Assembly: GCF_965638725.1 (NCBI RefSeq)
Contig: NC_134970.1
Location: 4,407,001-4,471,000, forward strand
DNA from: Aptenodytes patagonicus
Taxonomy: Eukaryota > Chordata > Aves > Sphenisciformes > Spheniscidae
Direction of reading: 5' to 3'
Length of the DNA stretch: 64,000 bases
This document shows, in pieces, positions 24,401 through 35,313 of the stretch (its first letter is position 1; each line of letters begins with the position of its first letter). A program made the translations under genes and the position numbers. Under the pieces are notes generated by a model. That model worked only from the letters and a program-made list of their open reading frames with translations. It was not told the DNA's origin and made no database searches.

Positions 24401-27400
24401 GCTCCTGAAGCCGGTGAAACGAATCCAGGAGGAGGAGGAGGAGGGCATCTCGTCCATGGTACGGAGGGGCCTCGGGAACGAAGGCAGAGCCCCCGCAACC
24501 CGCCCCGACCCTGACCAGAGACTGCAAAGAGCTGCTTCTCCCACCCTTGCTGAGTCACCTGGGTTTTGTTGTTTAAGATTTGATGGGTTTTGGTATTCCC
24601 CGGGGGGACTAAAGAAAGAAAGACTTATCGGTGCCCTTGTAGCCCAAACTACAAGCCCAAAGGCGCGTGCACCTTTTATAACCAAGCTGCGGAGAGCTGT
24701 ATTTGTGGGGCTCCCCAACGAAGGCCCAGCCGTAGGGTGATGTCCAGCTCGCCGCAGGGACAGGCTGGTGGCCCTGATGGCATCCTGCTGGTACCTGCTT
24801 TCTCCCCTTCCCTTCAGAAAAAGAAGGGCTGAGTCCTTTGCCCGTGTACCTTAAATCCCGAACAAGATTCAGCAGTAATGAGATTTCCCTGGGGTTTTAT
24901 GGGCATTGATTTGTAATTTGTGGATTAGCAGCATTTGGATGTAATTATTGCAGGGAATCAAATGTCTGTCACCTCAGGGAGGGCTCGTACCCCTTTAGGA
25001 AGCTTTAATTCATTTGCTTCTCCCTGAAACCTCATCAGCTTTGGTAGATTTTGAGGAACGCTGTTGTCAGTGCAGAGTTAGACCTGACTCCCCCGGCTGA
25101 GGCCACTCTCATCCTCTCTCCCTCTCCCTGCATCCCAGCTCAGCCTAAATAACAAGCAGCTGACGCAGATGCTGAAGTCGACGGCCCCGGTCCAGGAAGA
25201 AGAGGAGGACCCGCTGGCGTATTACGAGAAACACACATCCCAAATCGAGGCAAGACCTGTTAGGTGTTGGGTTGCCAGTATGCACATGGTCCATGAAGCC
25301 CACGTGTGCTCCAACTGCCTCGCGCCTGGTTATTTTGCACTAGGAGCCTTCCCATCCCTGTGCTGGCAAGAAGCAGACGGGCCCTTGGCTCTGCAGAGAG
25401 CTGGTGGCGTTAGCAGAGCCCATGGGGAGCTGGGGGAACGAGCTGGCCCCCCGGACCCTTCCTTTCTCTCCCCGCAGCAGCGGGGATGCAGCCGTTTCGG
25501 CAGCCCCGGCCCCGCTTGCCAGCATGGATCCCCTTGCAGGCGGGCCAGCAAGGGTTCACATGCGCTCAGCTTTCCTCCAGCACAGCCGGGGCTGCCTTTG
25601 CTGGGCCAACTTGTAGCATTAGGCGAGTGGCCGGTGATATGAGAGGAGGGCACAGCTGGGTCTGGGAAAGAGGAAACCAAAGCCTGGCAGGGGCAGGTTC
25701 TGACGGCACCCTGCCCTTTGCCTTGCTTCCTGCAGATTGTGCGCCTGGACCGAAGCATGGAGCAGATAATCTTCCCCGTGCCTGGCATCTGTGAGTTCCT
25801 CACCAAGGAGACCAAGTACCGGCTCTTCACCACCACGGAGCAGGACGAGCAGGGCAGCAAAGTCAGTGACTTCTTCGACCAGTCGTCATTCCTCCACAAC
25901 GAGATGGAATGGCAGAAGAAACTGCGCAGTAAGAGCAAACCAGACCTTCCCTTCAGGCTCCCCCCGGCCAGCACGGGCGCTTCGAATAGCCCCTGTTGTG
26001 AAAAAGGGAGGCAGCCCTGCTTTGAAAGGGCTGTGAACCCTGGCAGCAGCCTGGAAATCACATCTCTGAGCTCCTTGTGCCCTTTGCTCTGTAGAGCACA
26101 CCACGCTCGGCGGTTTGCAGGGAGTGGAGGTTAATCAAGTTCCCAGGGATGTATTTCCTCCATGCCTGTTAGTGCAATTCCTCGGTAGTCTGAAATGCAT
26201 CTTACAGCACATTCCCTGGGATTACACCTGCGGGCGTTTTCCCCCGGAAAGCCCTCCCTTCGTTTGTTTTCAGTTGCCTTCTCCTAAGCCAGGATCTAGC
26301 AGCTACATATGGGAAATAAAACTTGTTTCTCTGCACCCTGCAGACCTGCTTAGGTGCTTCCAGGGCTGCATCAGAACGGAAATCCTGGCGTAAAATAACG
26401 GGAGCTCAATAAAGAGTCGCACTATAAATACTGCGATGCAGCTATGGAGTAGTGTAGCTGCTCTGAAAACACTTGCAGATCCAGTCAAAACTATCTTAGG
26501 AATTCGGCAGGAAACAAGTTTCCAGTATGGATGGGAGATTGCTGGCTGGGTCTCCTCTGGGACCGAGCACCGGCGCTGAAAACACAAAGACACTGTTGTT
26601 TTGAAGGACGTGAGCAGCGAGACTGTAGGAGGTGGGAGATGGGGAGGAGGGTGAGGAGGAGAACGGAGCCGGTCTGATTCCAAGGTGCCAGAGCAGGTCA
26701 AAGGGCCGAGAAGCCAAGAAATGTGAGCAGTAACATTTTGAACTTGCATTCCCGTTTCAGCAGATGAGGAGGGAGCTTTTATTAACGTTTTGAAGGAAGT
26801 GGGAGGCAAGGGTCCCTCCGGGCCCGCTAGCTGTACTGAGCCGAGCCCTCCGGATATCTGGGAGGACAAAGCCTTCGCCGGTTGGCACAAGGTTGGCTGA
26901 GGTTTGCGTGTCTGCCTCCTCTCCCTCCAGGCATGCCGCTGATGTACTGGTTCTCCCGCAGAATGACACTCTGGGGAAGCATTTCCTTCAACCTGGCTGT
27001 CTTCATCAACATAATCATTGCTTTCTTCTACCCCTATGTTGAAGCCACTTCCATGGGTAAGTGCCCCAGCATCTGCTGCTCCTCGAGGTGGAAGAAAAAG
27101 GGGACCTTCATATGCAGGAAAACTGGTCCCTTACTTGTACTCCTCCCACCCTCAGTCTCCTTTTGACTCCTAAAGGCCCAAGTCCTTTCTGCTGGTGAAA
27201 GGAAGGGATTGAGTCAAGATTTCAGTTGCCAGCCCTCCCACTGCTTCCTTTTTAGGGAAAAGTCTCTTGTCCCTGGGCTGCGCTTTCCCTGTCTGTAAGA
27301 TGGGGGAAGCAATGACGGAACATGTACCTGCTGTCAGGCAAAGCCTCCATCATTTACGGTGGTTTTGAGATCTCTGATAAAAGATGCTAGAAAAATGTAT

Positions 27401-30400
27401 CAGTAAGAACCATCTTAGTCAATACTAGTCTTTGCAGTCAAGCATAATTTCTCTCTTTCTTCCCTCTGATAATCAGCACATTAGTTCTTCTGGACAGTCT
27501 GGACAGCAGCACCGTGTCCGATTGGCAGCGTGCATTTCATCTCATGCCATTTAATTGCTGTGGGTCTTCTCTTCCCAGGAGTGCTGGATTCCCCGCTGAT
27601 CTCGCTGCTCTTCTGGATTCTGATCTGCTTCTCCATCATGGCCTTGTTCACTAAGCGCTACGGTGTCAGACCGCTCCTCGTGGCACTGATCTTGCGATCG
27701 ATTTATTACTTGGGGATTGGACTCACTCTGAACATACTGGGAGCTCTCAATGTAAGTTCTCCATGTGCTGGAGAATGTAGCAGCCCATGGCACAGGAGGC
27801 TGTTCTGCCTTCATAAAGTGCAGCAAACCCCACTCCCTCCCGTTTCTGGTTGTTCCCCAGCTGACCAACAAGATTGTGTTCGTGGTGAGCTTCGTGGGCA
27901 ATCGTGGGACCTTCATCCGAGGCTACAAGGCCATGATCATGGATGTGGAATTTCTTTACCACGTTGGCTACATCCTGACGAGCGTCCTGGGACTCTTTGT
28001 GCACGAACTCTTCTACAGCATCCTGGTACAATAAATGCAGATGTGTGGGGCACGGAGGTAGCCAGTCTGCCCCGTTAGAAGCTAGAAGGTTCCTGTGACA
28101 CCTTCCAGGGGCTGATTGATAACAGCAGTGAGAACAATTCACTGTGCTCTAATCTTTGCGTAGGCTGATCTTTCTGCCTTCCGACAGTATCTGTTACTGT
28201 CTCTCTCCTGGTCTTTTGCTCGCTCTCTCTTTCTAATCTCTACTGTGTACTTTATGTGGGTCAGCTGGGAGACAACATGAGCTGGTGAGGGCAGAGGCAG
28301 GGTGTATGTGTCCTATTCTGGGCTCTCCTGCTGTGCATAAGTCACTTCATTCTTCTCTGCTTCCCTACAGTAAGCTGGGAAACTTAAATGCTTTATGTGA
28401 AAGTTAGGCAAGGTCTGCTGAGTGATCCAAGATCTCAGGATAAAAGGGGATATAGGTAGGCCAGGCATTATCAAGAAAAGCACCCCACGGCATTTCTTTG
28501 CTCCTGGGTCCTTTCAGCTGTTTGACTTGATCTACCGTGAGGAGACCTTGTTTAATGTCATCAAAAGCGTGACGCGGAACGGGCGCTCCATCCTGCTGAC
28601 AGCCCTCCTGGCTCTCATCCTCGTCTACCTCTTCTCCATCGTGGGCTTCCTGTTCCTGAAGGATGACTTCATCCTGGAGGTGGACCGGCTGCCGGACAGC
28701 AAAGCCAAAGGTTGTTCAGCCCTTGCCCTCGTTGGCTGCGGTGCTTGGGCTAGAGAGGGGCCGGGCAGAGCGTGGGTCCCCTTCTGCAGCTGGGCCATTG
28801 CATGAGACCCTGCTCCCTCCCCGCTGCAAAAGCATGCACGTTGAGAAGCACGCACTATTTCTGTATCAGAAATAGCGTGGCCAGCAGGAGCAGGGAAGTG
28901 ATCGTGCCCCTGTACTCGGCCCTGGTGAGGCCGCACCTCGAATACTGTGTTCAGTTTTGGGCCCCTCACTACAAGAAGGACGTCGAGGTGCTGGAGTGTG
29001 TCCAGAGAAGGGCAACGAGGCTGGTGAGGGGTCTGGAGAACAAGTCTGATGAGGAGTGGCTGAGGGAACTGGGGTTGTTTAGCCTGGAGAAGAGGAGGCT
29101 GAGGGGAGACCTCATCGCTCTCTACAACTACCTGACAGGAGGTTGTAGCGACGTGGGGGTCGGTCTCTTCTCCCAAGGAACAAGCGATAGGACGAGAGGA
29201 AATGGCTTCAAGTTGCGCCAGGGGAGGTTTAGATTGGATGTGAGGAAAAATGTCTTTACTGAAAGAGTGGTTAAACATTGGAAGAGGCTGCCCAGGGAAG
29301 TGGTTGAGTCCCCATCCCTGGAAGTATTTAAAAGACGTGTAGATGAGGCACTTAGGGACATGGTTTAATGGGTGGTGGTGTTGGGTCGATGGTTGGACTC
29401 GATGATCTTAGAGGTCTTTTCCAACCTTAATGATTCTATGATTCTACATGTCTGTGCCTGCGTCATGGATTTTATACCCTTGGCGCAAACTCCTGGTAGC
29501 ACTGGTTTTGGGGTGAGCAGAGAAGACAGCTGCCTGTGCTGACTTAGGGACCTCGTGCTGCGGAGAGCAGGGTTTTGGGGCTAGGAGTGATTGCAGAGAA
29601 GGGGGTGGACAGCTGCAAATGAAGTTTTAGCACCATAGAGATCTTACTGAAACTTGAGCAAAGGATTCAAAGCCTGGAAAAGGCTAGGAGAATGCGAAGC
29701 AACTTTTTTCCAAGAAGCCTGAAAGCTACAAGAAGAGGCAGTTGAAAAGCACCCGTGACGGCAGCGAAGAGCTTTACTAAGGCAAGCTGATGCTCTGACA
29801 AGGCTGTGGTCTCTTTTACTTGCAGATGACCCCTTGGGGATGCAAAGGAACATGGAGACCTTCATGGAGTCATGCAGCGGTGACAAAATTAGCTGCTCTG
29901 CTGTGCCCACTGCCTTGGAAGGTGAGCTCATTAGAAAGGTCAACTCTGTTAGCGGCAGAGTAGGTTGGCTGCCTGGTTTGTCAGCGAGCTCAGAAAAATC
30001 CTCGCTTTTCAAAGATGGAAACAAACAACCCACTTTCTGGCACGTATTAGGCAAGAGGCCTGCAAATTTTGCACTGACCCTGGCATAAAAAATGTTGAGG
30101 TAGATTCAATTTAGTCATAAAGAAAGTGGGAGCCTCAGGAGCGCTCAGCCAAACACCTCCACAGCAAGAAGCAAGCTGGAGGAGCTGCTGGGAAGTTGCT
30201 GGTTGGGAGATCCACAATGAGCATCTGCTCCCAGGAGATTTGCCACTGCATCACTGCAGCAGGAGTCATCCCCGCAGCTCTGGATTCTTTGCAAGGGTCT
30301 GGTACTTCTGCCCTGTCTATGCTCTGGCTTTTTGCTTTTATTTCCCCCTCCGGTACTCTAGAAACAGATGTTGACCAGTGGGAACGCGCTTGCGACACGC

Positions 30401-32887
30401 TGCTCATGTGCATCGTCACTGTCCTGAACCATGGCCTGAGGAACGGTGGGGGCGTGGGTGACATTCTGCGGAAGCCATCGAAGGATGTGAGTTTGGGCGG
30501 CATGTGGGACCTTTCCCCCCCCGCTAAGTCCTGCTGCATATACTGCTGTGCAGCTGCCCTCCCTCCCTGGGAACTGTGACACTTCCAGCTCTATCACCCA
30601 CTGTCCTCCGGTGCTTTCCTCCTCTCTTCCCCTATCGCATCCCTGTTATTCCTCCCCACCTGGCACCCTCAGCCCGCGGCCCGTGTACCAAGGCAGCGCG
30701 GTTGGAGTGGCTAGAGGAGACACACGTTTATCCCTTTCGTCCATTACAGGAGTCCTTGTTTCCTGCTCGAGTTGTCTACGACCTTCTCTTCTTCTTTATT
30801 GTCATTATCATCGTCCTTAACCTCATCTTTGGGGTCATTATTGACACTTTTGCTGATCTGAGGAGTGAGAAGCAAAAGAAGGAAGAGATACTGAAGACCA
30901 CCTGCTTCATATGTGGTGAGCGCTGGGACCTCGCTGTACAGGAATTGCCCCAAAGCTCTTCCCCCCCCTTCTAAGGTTGAGGGAAGGAAAGGAGTTTCGG
31001 CTGGCTTCTGGTTTTCATTTGGTTCACAGCAAAACTTAAATCTGTTCACCGATGGGTCGCTGCAGCGTGAGGAGGCTTAAACAAGGACACAAACTGCGAG
31101 GGGAAATTGTCTGTACTGTTCCCTGCCTTCTGTTAATGAGGTGTTAAACTAAAACGCCACATTGTGGAGTTCTTGTGCTGTGCATCTATCACTCCCGAGA
31201 CCATCACTTAGCCAGTGGGGAAAAAGCACCATATTACTAAGGAAATAAAACACAGAAAATGTTCTCAAATGCTTTCAGTCATAGGAAGGCATCCAAAAAA
31301 AGGGAAAAACCCAGTAAGTCTAGCTGGGTTTTTTCTCACAAGAGCCACTGGGCGCATTTTATGCTTTTAGATACATAGGCAGGAAGCAGAGCTAGTAGCG
31401 CTTTAAATAGAAGCCTCCTGAATACACAGCTGGGTTATTTTCCCTGTTTTGGATGCTTGTCCTGTGCTAAATGCCAACTAATTATTAAAAGCACTTCTTG
31501 AAAGTCACACCTGGGAGAGGATGCAATTATCTGTACTTCCTTTCACATTTGTTTGCTCGCTCACTTCTCACCTTCTCCTCCCCTCCCCATCTCCTCCCTC
31601 CACCTTCTCTGTTCTTGACTGCCTTTCCCAGGACTCGAAAGGGACAAGTTTGACAACAAGACAGTGTCCTTTGAGGAGCATATTAAATACGAGCACAACA
31701 TGTGGAACTACTTGTACTTCATAGTGCTGGTGCGAGTGAAGAACAAGACAGACTACACAGGGCCAGAGAGTTACGTGGCGCAGATGATAAAGGTACGTGT
31801 CCTCTCAGGGCAGCTCTTTCGCTATTGCAACCTGCCCACCCCGGGGAAATATTTGAGAACAAGGGGCTTGCCAAAGAAAAACAGTTTTGAGAAGGAGCTT
31901 TTGGAAAATATTTAATAATGTTGTTGTGCTTTCGTTCGTTCGTAGCTGGTTATTTCCACTTGGCAATCTCAGCCAATACCGCATTGTCTATTTGATGTTT
32001 TGTACTGTGTATTTAAGGATTGAACCAAGCAGTAGAGAGTGTGACTTCAAGGTAATTTCAAGGCAGGAAGGGAGGGAAAGGAAACTTAGAAAAGAAAAAC
32101 TTCTGCATTTGAGCCCAGAAGGCTCTAAGAAAAAAAACTGGAAATGGACTATTCCTGGAAAATTTGCAAAGAAACAGACAAGACGAGCCTTTGAGAATTT
32201 TTTTAATCCCTAAGCACAGGCAGGCTTCCCGTTAAATCCTATTGGGTCTCTTCCCTCCTCCTCACCCCCTCTCCAACTCCCGTTCTCTATGGTCGCCTTT
32301 CCAGAATAAGAACCTTGACTGGTTCCCCCGGATGCGAGCCATGTCGCTGGTCAGCAATGAGGGGGAAGGGGAACAGAATGAGATCCGAAATCTTCAAGAC
32401 AAACTGAACACCACGATGAAGCTGGTGTCCCATCTCACCTCCCAGCTGAATGAGCTGAAGGAACAGGTACTGAACACTTTTTAAAACAGAAACGCTTCAG
32501 GAACACCTGACTGTAGAAACCCGCTGTCCTTACCAAAATAGACACCAATTGCAAGGAACAGGCGGCCAGAACCAGCCCAAGCCCGTACAACTTCAGATAC
32601 AAAGCAAAGGGCTCCCGCAGCTCTCTTTGAGGGGGTTAGGGACGCTTGGGACAAGGGCTTTTTTGATACTTCACTTCCTCATCAGCTAGAGTCCACCTCG
32701 CAGGGTTTTCTGGCAGATGCTTAAAGCAGCCTGGTCAGTCACACGCTGGAGGAGCACGTTAGTGGATAGAAAGGCGGCCCGGTTTCCTACCTCACTTGTG
32801 TCCTTGTTTGAACTCTAGATGACAGAGCAACGGAAGCGCAGACAAAGGATGGGGTTTGTGGATGTCCAGAATACCATGAACCACTAA
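2311..32887 (+). CDS. ITPR3: Inositol 1,4,5-trisphosphate receptor type 3 (56 exons; 5' end outside window)
   Basis: This is the tetrameric IP3-gated Ca2+ release channel of the endoplasmic reticulum membrane. I read 56 coding exons. All junctions have AG acceptors and GT donors except one GC donor, and all phases are consistent. The first exon here starts mid-codon at residue 54, so the 5'UTR and about two exons lie upstream. The exons total 7835 nt including the TAA at 32885-32887, so the full protein would be about 2664 residues; the human protein is about 2671. Residue numbers assume the human-like 53-residue start. IP3-contact residues, the ATP-site glycine motif, six membrane segments, the selectivity filter GGGVGD, the C2H2 zinc linker and a C-terminal helix are all present. 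Sequence matches to human type 3, not types 1 or 2, fix the paralogue. Exon coordinates are in the block entries that follow. Confidence 0.97.
7426..12351 (+). CDS. ITPR3: ITPR3 exons for the IP3-binding core (residues 238-629)
   Basis: Nine exons: 7426-7572, 7949-8044, 9273-9323, 9912-10054, 10230-10329, 10617-10777, 11487-11628, 11872-12033 and 12179-12351. They encode the second beta-trefoil (MIR repeats) and the first armadillo-like helical domain, which together clamp IP3. Known ligand contacts fall at the expected numbers: R266-T267-T268 and R270 in exon 7426-7572; R503, K507 and R510 in exon 11487-11628; Y567-R568-K569 at the end of exon 11872-12033. The binding site therefore looks fully functional. 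The 51-nt exon 9273-9323 is phase 0 at both ends. Confidence 0.96.
12479..20674 (+). CDS. ITPR3: ITPR3 exons for the central helical/armadillo region (residues 629-1709)
   Basis: Twenty-two exons: 12479-12598, 12762-12944, 13029-13280, 13574-13718, 13874-14021, 14331-14527, 14678-14807, 15094-15151, 15361-15526, 15692-15856, 16072-16140, 16594-16719, 16894-17016, 17191-17391, 17763-18014, 18105-18230, 18547-18672, 18776-18896, 19650-19834, 19971-20119, 20300-20408 and 20584-20674. They form the large cytosolic scaffold of RIH/armadillo-type helices between ligand site and channel. Two PKA-type sites are visible in 14331-14527: RRS with Ser at about residue 918 and RKQS with Ser at about 936, equivalent to human S916 and S934. 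The 69-nt exon 16072-16140 and the exon at 20584-20674 encode poorly conserved linkers. Introns of 84 bases (12945-13028) and 90 bases (18015-18104) show the compaction. Confidence 0.95.
20916..25249 (+). CDS. ITPR3: ITPR3 exons for the distal helical region and ATP-site glycine motif (residues 1710-2122)
   Basis: Nine exons: 20916-21085, 21761-21935, 22018-22202, 22574-22774, 23192-23302, 23617-23712, 23980-24081, 24372-24458 and 25139-25249. Exon 22574-22774 carries GLGLLG at about residues 1918-1923, which is the motif described as the ATPB site in human type 3. The RIH-associated segment follows it. Exon 22018-22202 is markedly diverged from human over its first 30 codons and then returns to strong identity. 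Exon 24372-24458 holds a run of five Glu codons (GAG/GAA), a short purine tract at 24428-24443. The last exon ends at an unusual GC donor. Confidence 0.95.
25250..25251 (+). promoter_or_regulatory. ITPR3: Non-canonical GC splice donor in ITPR3
   Basis: The exon ends ...CAA ATC GAG and the intron begins GCAAGA, so the donor is GC, not GT. The acceptor at 25731-25735 (TGCAG) is normal, and the join keeps QIE|IVR in frame as in human type 3. GAG|GCAAGA resembles the strong AG|GCAAGT consensus of known GC-AG introns. The nearest GT, at 25259, would add three residues (ARP) that the family lacks. Confidence 0.8.
25736..28025 (+). CDS. ITPR3: ITPR3 exons for the juxtamembrane region and TM1-TM4 (residues 2123-2341)
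   Basis: Four exons: 25736-25928, 26931-27056, 27579-27751 and 27861-28025. The first encodes the intervening lateral/juxtamembrane segment with the conserved [20 protein letters not shown]1 is in 26931-27056 ([17 protein letters not shown]). TM2 and TM3 are in 27579-27751 ([32 protein letters not shown]). TM4 is in 27861-28025 ([19 protein letters not shown]). In the tetramer these helices form the voltage-sensor-like outer bundle in the ER membrane. The 1 kb intron 25929-26930 has no recognised element. Confidence 0.95.
28518..32887 (+). CDS. ITPR3: ITPR3 exons for TM5, pore, TM6, zinc linker and C-terminal helix (residues 2342-2664)
   Basis: Seven exons: 28518-28710, 29826-29921, 30362-30486, 30750-30915, 31632-31792, 32305-32466 and 32819-32887 (stop TAA 32885-32887). 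TM5 is in the first ([21 protein letters not shown]). The luminal loop spans the first three exons. The selectivity filter GGGVGD is in 30362-30486, at about residues 2466-2471. TM6 and the gate are in 30750-30915. The linker zinc finger is CFIC at the junction 30915/31632 plus a later H-x4-H (HIKYEH). The final exons give the C-terminal coiled-coil helix and a short tail ending in VQNTMNH. A CR1 element sits in the intron 28711-29825, between TM5 and the loop. Confidence 0.96.
28855..29446 (+). mobile_element. CR1 LINE, 5'-truncated, in an ITPR3 intron
   Basis: About 590 bases of avian CR1 lie in sense with ITPR3, in the intron 28711-29825. It encodes the C-terminal end of ORF2 (reverse-transcriptase polyprotein), an open frame running to a TAA at 29366-29368, with [11 protein letters not shown] and [10 protein letters not shown] readable. 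The 3' end is the CR1-typical ATTCTATG-type octamer repeat (29432-29446). The rest of the element is missing, as expected of 5'-truncated LINE copies. The 5' border is approximate. It does not disturb the flanking exons. Confidence 0.93.
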
Positions 32888-33697
32888 GACGGAGAAGAAG
32901 CATCGGCTTCACCCACCGGGGCACTACACATATGTATCAGCTAACGAGGCTGCTTATTCCTGGGTTCCATGCATGGACGTCACCGTCAGAAAGAGACGGA
33001 CCATGCGGAAGAGCTTCAGAGTCAACATTTTCCTTAGAGCGCTTGTAAGCCATTCGGGAACCAGGGACTGGCCAGGATTCCTCACGATACCTGGACCCAC
33101 ACGTTACTCTAATGCCCTTGTAGGAAGATAAATCATACAGGACTTTTATTCCTCATTGCAATAACTCTTTATTTTGCAAATGTGGAGGGTTGTATCTTTA
33201 TCTCCATGTGCTACATTCTGATGGCCCCTACCTCAGGTGTAGTGTAACTAGCTGTAGGGCTGCAATATTTAACTTATTCCAAGAGTGGCACTAGTACCTG
33301 TGGATCTTTGCAAACCAGCCGTCGTATTTGCTGTACCTGCTCCATGCTGATCCCTCTCCATTTAAAGAATTCTGTTCGTCACTGTGGTGCAGTAAACAGG
33401 AGCTAAACTCAAGGAGATGGATTTGTTAATTTAACTCACCAGATGAGGATGAGTATCCAAGCTCATACTAGTGCAAACTAGTCTTTTGCCTTCTGTGGAC
33501 CAAGAATATCTGGGCAGTAGTAGTAGGAGACTGCAGGTTTACAGGAGTTCACTGTGAAGGGGTGTCCTGTGTTGTAGTTTAATCTCTGGTGTAATGTTTT
33601 ACTTTTTTTGTTACTGTTACTTAAGAACTAAAGTGTAAATTGCCTTAACTAAATTAAATACAAAATCATGTTATAATAAAAACTTAAACATGGTAAA
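32888..33697 (+). other. ITPR3: ITPR3 3'UTR
   Basis: Noncoding sequence follows the TAA without interruption up to an AATAAA hexamer. It is AT-richer than the introns and shows no second reading frame of interest. The 3' end at about 33697 is estimated from the hexamer. Confidence 0.75.
33675..33680 (+). terminator. ITPR3: ITPR3 poly(A) signal AATAAA
   Basis: A canonical AATAAA lies about 790 bases after the stop, in an AT-rich context (ttataataaaaac). It is the first well-placed hexamer in the 3'UTR. Confidence 0.75.
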
Positions 33698-33700
33698 GAA

Positions 33701-35224
33701 AGCGCCCTTCCTGTGCACTCTGGTATGTAACGGAGCTATTATAAATAGAAATACAGAACAATCCAAAGACCTGAAGCCAAACCAGCGCTGTATTACCCAC
33801 GGTGCTCCACGACCCACTGCTCGCGGCTCCAGATGTTAAACTTTAAAACGTAGTACAATGCTCCAGTCAGAAGATGAGGAATACTACCATGAAGAACTAC
33901 CTTGAACACCAGCCTTGTTTTCTGAAGCTTTGGATTAGAGCCTGCTGCACAGTTTCAAATTCTTTCACTACTTGCCAGGAAAACACTGTTCAAATACATA
34001 AAAAGGAGCAGCTGTTGGTGCTGCCTGGAGCCAAGCAGAGTCCTGGCAGAGCTCTGTTCTAGACACCGCTCCTTCCCAAGCCAAGCAGTGCTGCAGCCAC
34101 CCCAACTACAGTCCTGTGCTGCCGCCTCCCAAGAATAGACGCTGATGCAAGCATTAAAGCTTTAAAAAGGAATAAAAATAGGCCACAGCAATGGACTAAT
34201 CACACTTGAAATTTTTGTTTATGGCCCTATATACCAACATGTCATTAAAACCTATCTTTATCCCTCAGCTATGCAGTAACCCATACGGAACCTTCTCTTC
34301 ACGCTGAGGGAAACCTGCATAGGATCATAGAATCACTGAGGTTGGAAAAGACCTCTAAGATCATCGAGTCCAACCATCGACCCAACACCCCCATGTCCAC
34401 TAAACCATGTCCCTAAGTGCCTCATCTACACGTCTTTTAAATACTTCCAGGGATGGGGACTCCACCACTTCCCTGGGCAGCCTCTTCCAATGTTTCACCA
34501 CTCTTTCAGTAAAGACATTTTTCCTTACATCCAATCTAAACCTCCCCTGGCACAACTTGAGGCCATTTCCTCTCGTCCTATCGCTTGTTACTTGGGAGAA
34601 GAGACCGACCCCCACCTCGCTACAACCTCCTTTCAGGTAGTTGTAGAGAGCGATGAGGTCTCCCCTCAGCCTCCTCTTCTCCAGGCTGAACAACCCCAGT
34701 TCCCTCAGCCGCTCCTCATAAGACTTGTCCTCCAGACCCCTCACCAGCCTCGTTGCCTGGACCAGCAACATACTGCTGCAGCATTTGATTGAAATCTCAG
34801 TTAAACTCTTACACTGCTCCACCGTCACCATGGTAAACTCACCCTCAGTCCTCTCCTGTCTCTTCTCAAAAGGAAAATAAATGTGATTATTAAAATTATC
34901 CCTCCCCCAATTTCACTGTTACCGGTGCTAACACACAGAAACACAAGCATAGCTATGTTTTCACATCATCACTACTGTTACCTTCACAAGCAAATTTAAA
35001 GCTAACACGGCTGTTCCTACTTGCTCTGTGCATCTCCTGGTTGTTCCATTTCTTGTACCACAAAGGATCTGGTCTAACACCACAAAGTGCTTGCTTCTAC
35101 ACTACATCGCTCCAATATGGTTTCAGCACAGATGTGTTAAGCTATGTCCTAGATTTTTCAGGAAAAAAAAAAAGAGAGGGCACTAAAAGTGAAGGGTGCA
35201 AGGTGTAGGTCTGAATAAAAATGC
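33701..35224. other. ITPR3-UQCC2 tail-to-tail intergenic region
   Basis: This lies between the two poly(A) signals. It holds one antisense CR1 fragment (34321-34759). The rest is AT-rich unique sequence in which I see no gene, RNA or regulatory site. Confidence 0.7.
34321..34759 (-). mobile_element. CR1 LINE, 5'-truncated, antisense
   Basis: About 440 bases of CR1 lie on the minus strand and encode the same ORF2 C-terminal segment as the copy in the ITPR3 intron ([28 protein letters not shown]). The 3' end is at 34321 (minus strand ...GATTCTATGATCCT). The 5' truncation point is near 34759, where similarity stops inside the GGCAACGAGGCTGG segment. Confidence 0.92.
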
Positions 35225-35313
35225 TGTTGCTAAGAGGAATAAATGGTTTTATTCATCATGGCAACATACAGTGCTTTAGGAATATATACAGTGGAGAACT
35301 GGGAGTTAGCCTA
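35225..35313 (-). other. UQCC2: UQCC2 3'UTR
   Basis: A short 3'UTR lies between the TGA (35314-35316) and a likely cleavage site just past the AATAAA at 35248-35253. The exact end is an estimate. Confidence 0.6.
35248..35253 (-). terminator. UQCC2: UQCC2 poly(A) signal AATAAA
   Basis: TTTATT on the plus strand reads AATAAA on the minus strand, about 60 bases after the UQCC2 stop. Confidence 0.65.

Noticed and set aside
25259-25264. GTTAGG as the donor of the ITPR3 exon at 25139
   Set aside because: It would insert Ala-Arg-Pro between conserved residues. The GC donor gives the exact family sequence and better donor consensus.
28772-29368. 198-codon plus-strand frame as a separate gene
   Set aside because: Nearly all of it is the C-terminal end of CR1 ORF2; the start is in intron sequence next to the element.
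34400-34831. 143-codon minus-strand frame as a gene
   Set aside because: It is the C-terminal end of ORF2 of the second CR1 copy with unrelated sequence fused at its 5' side.
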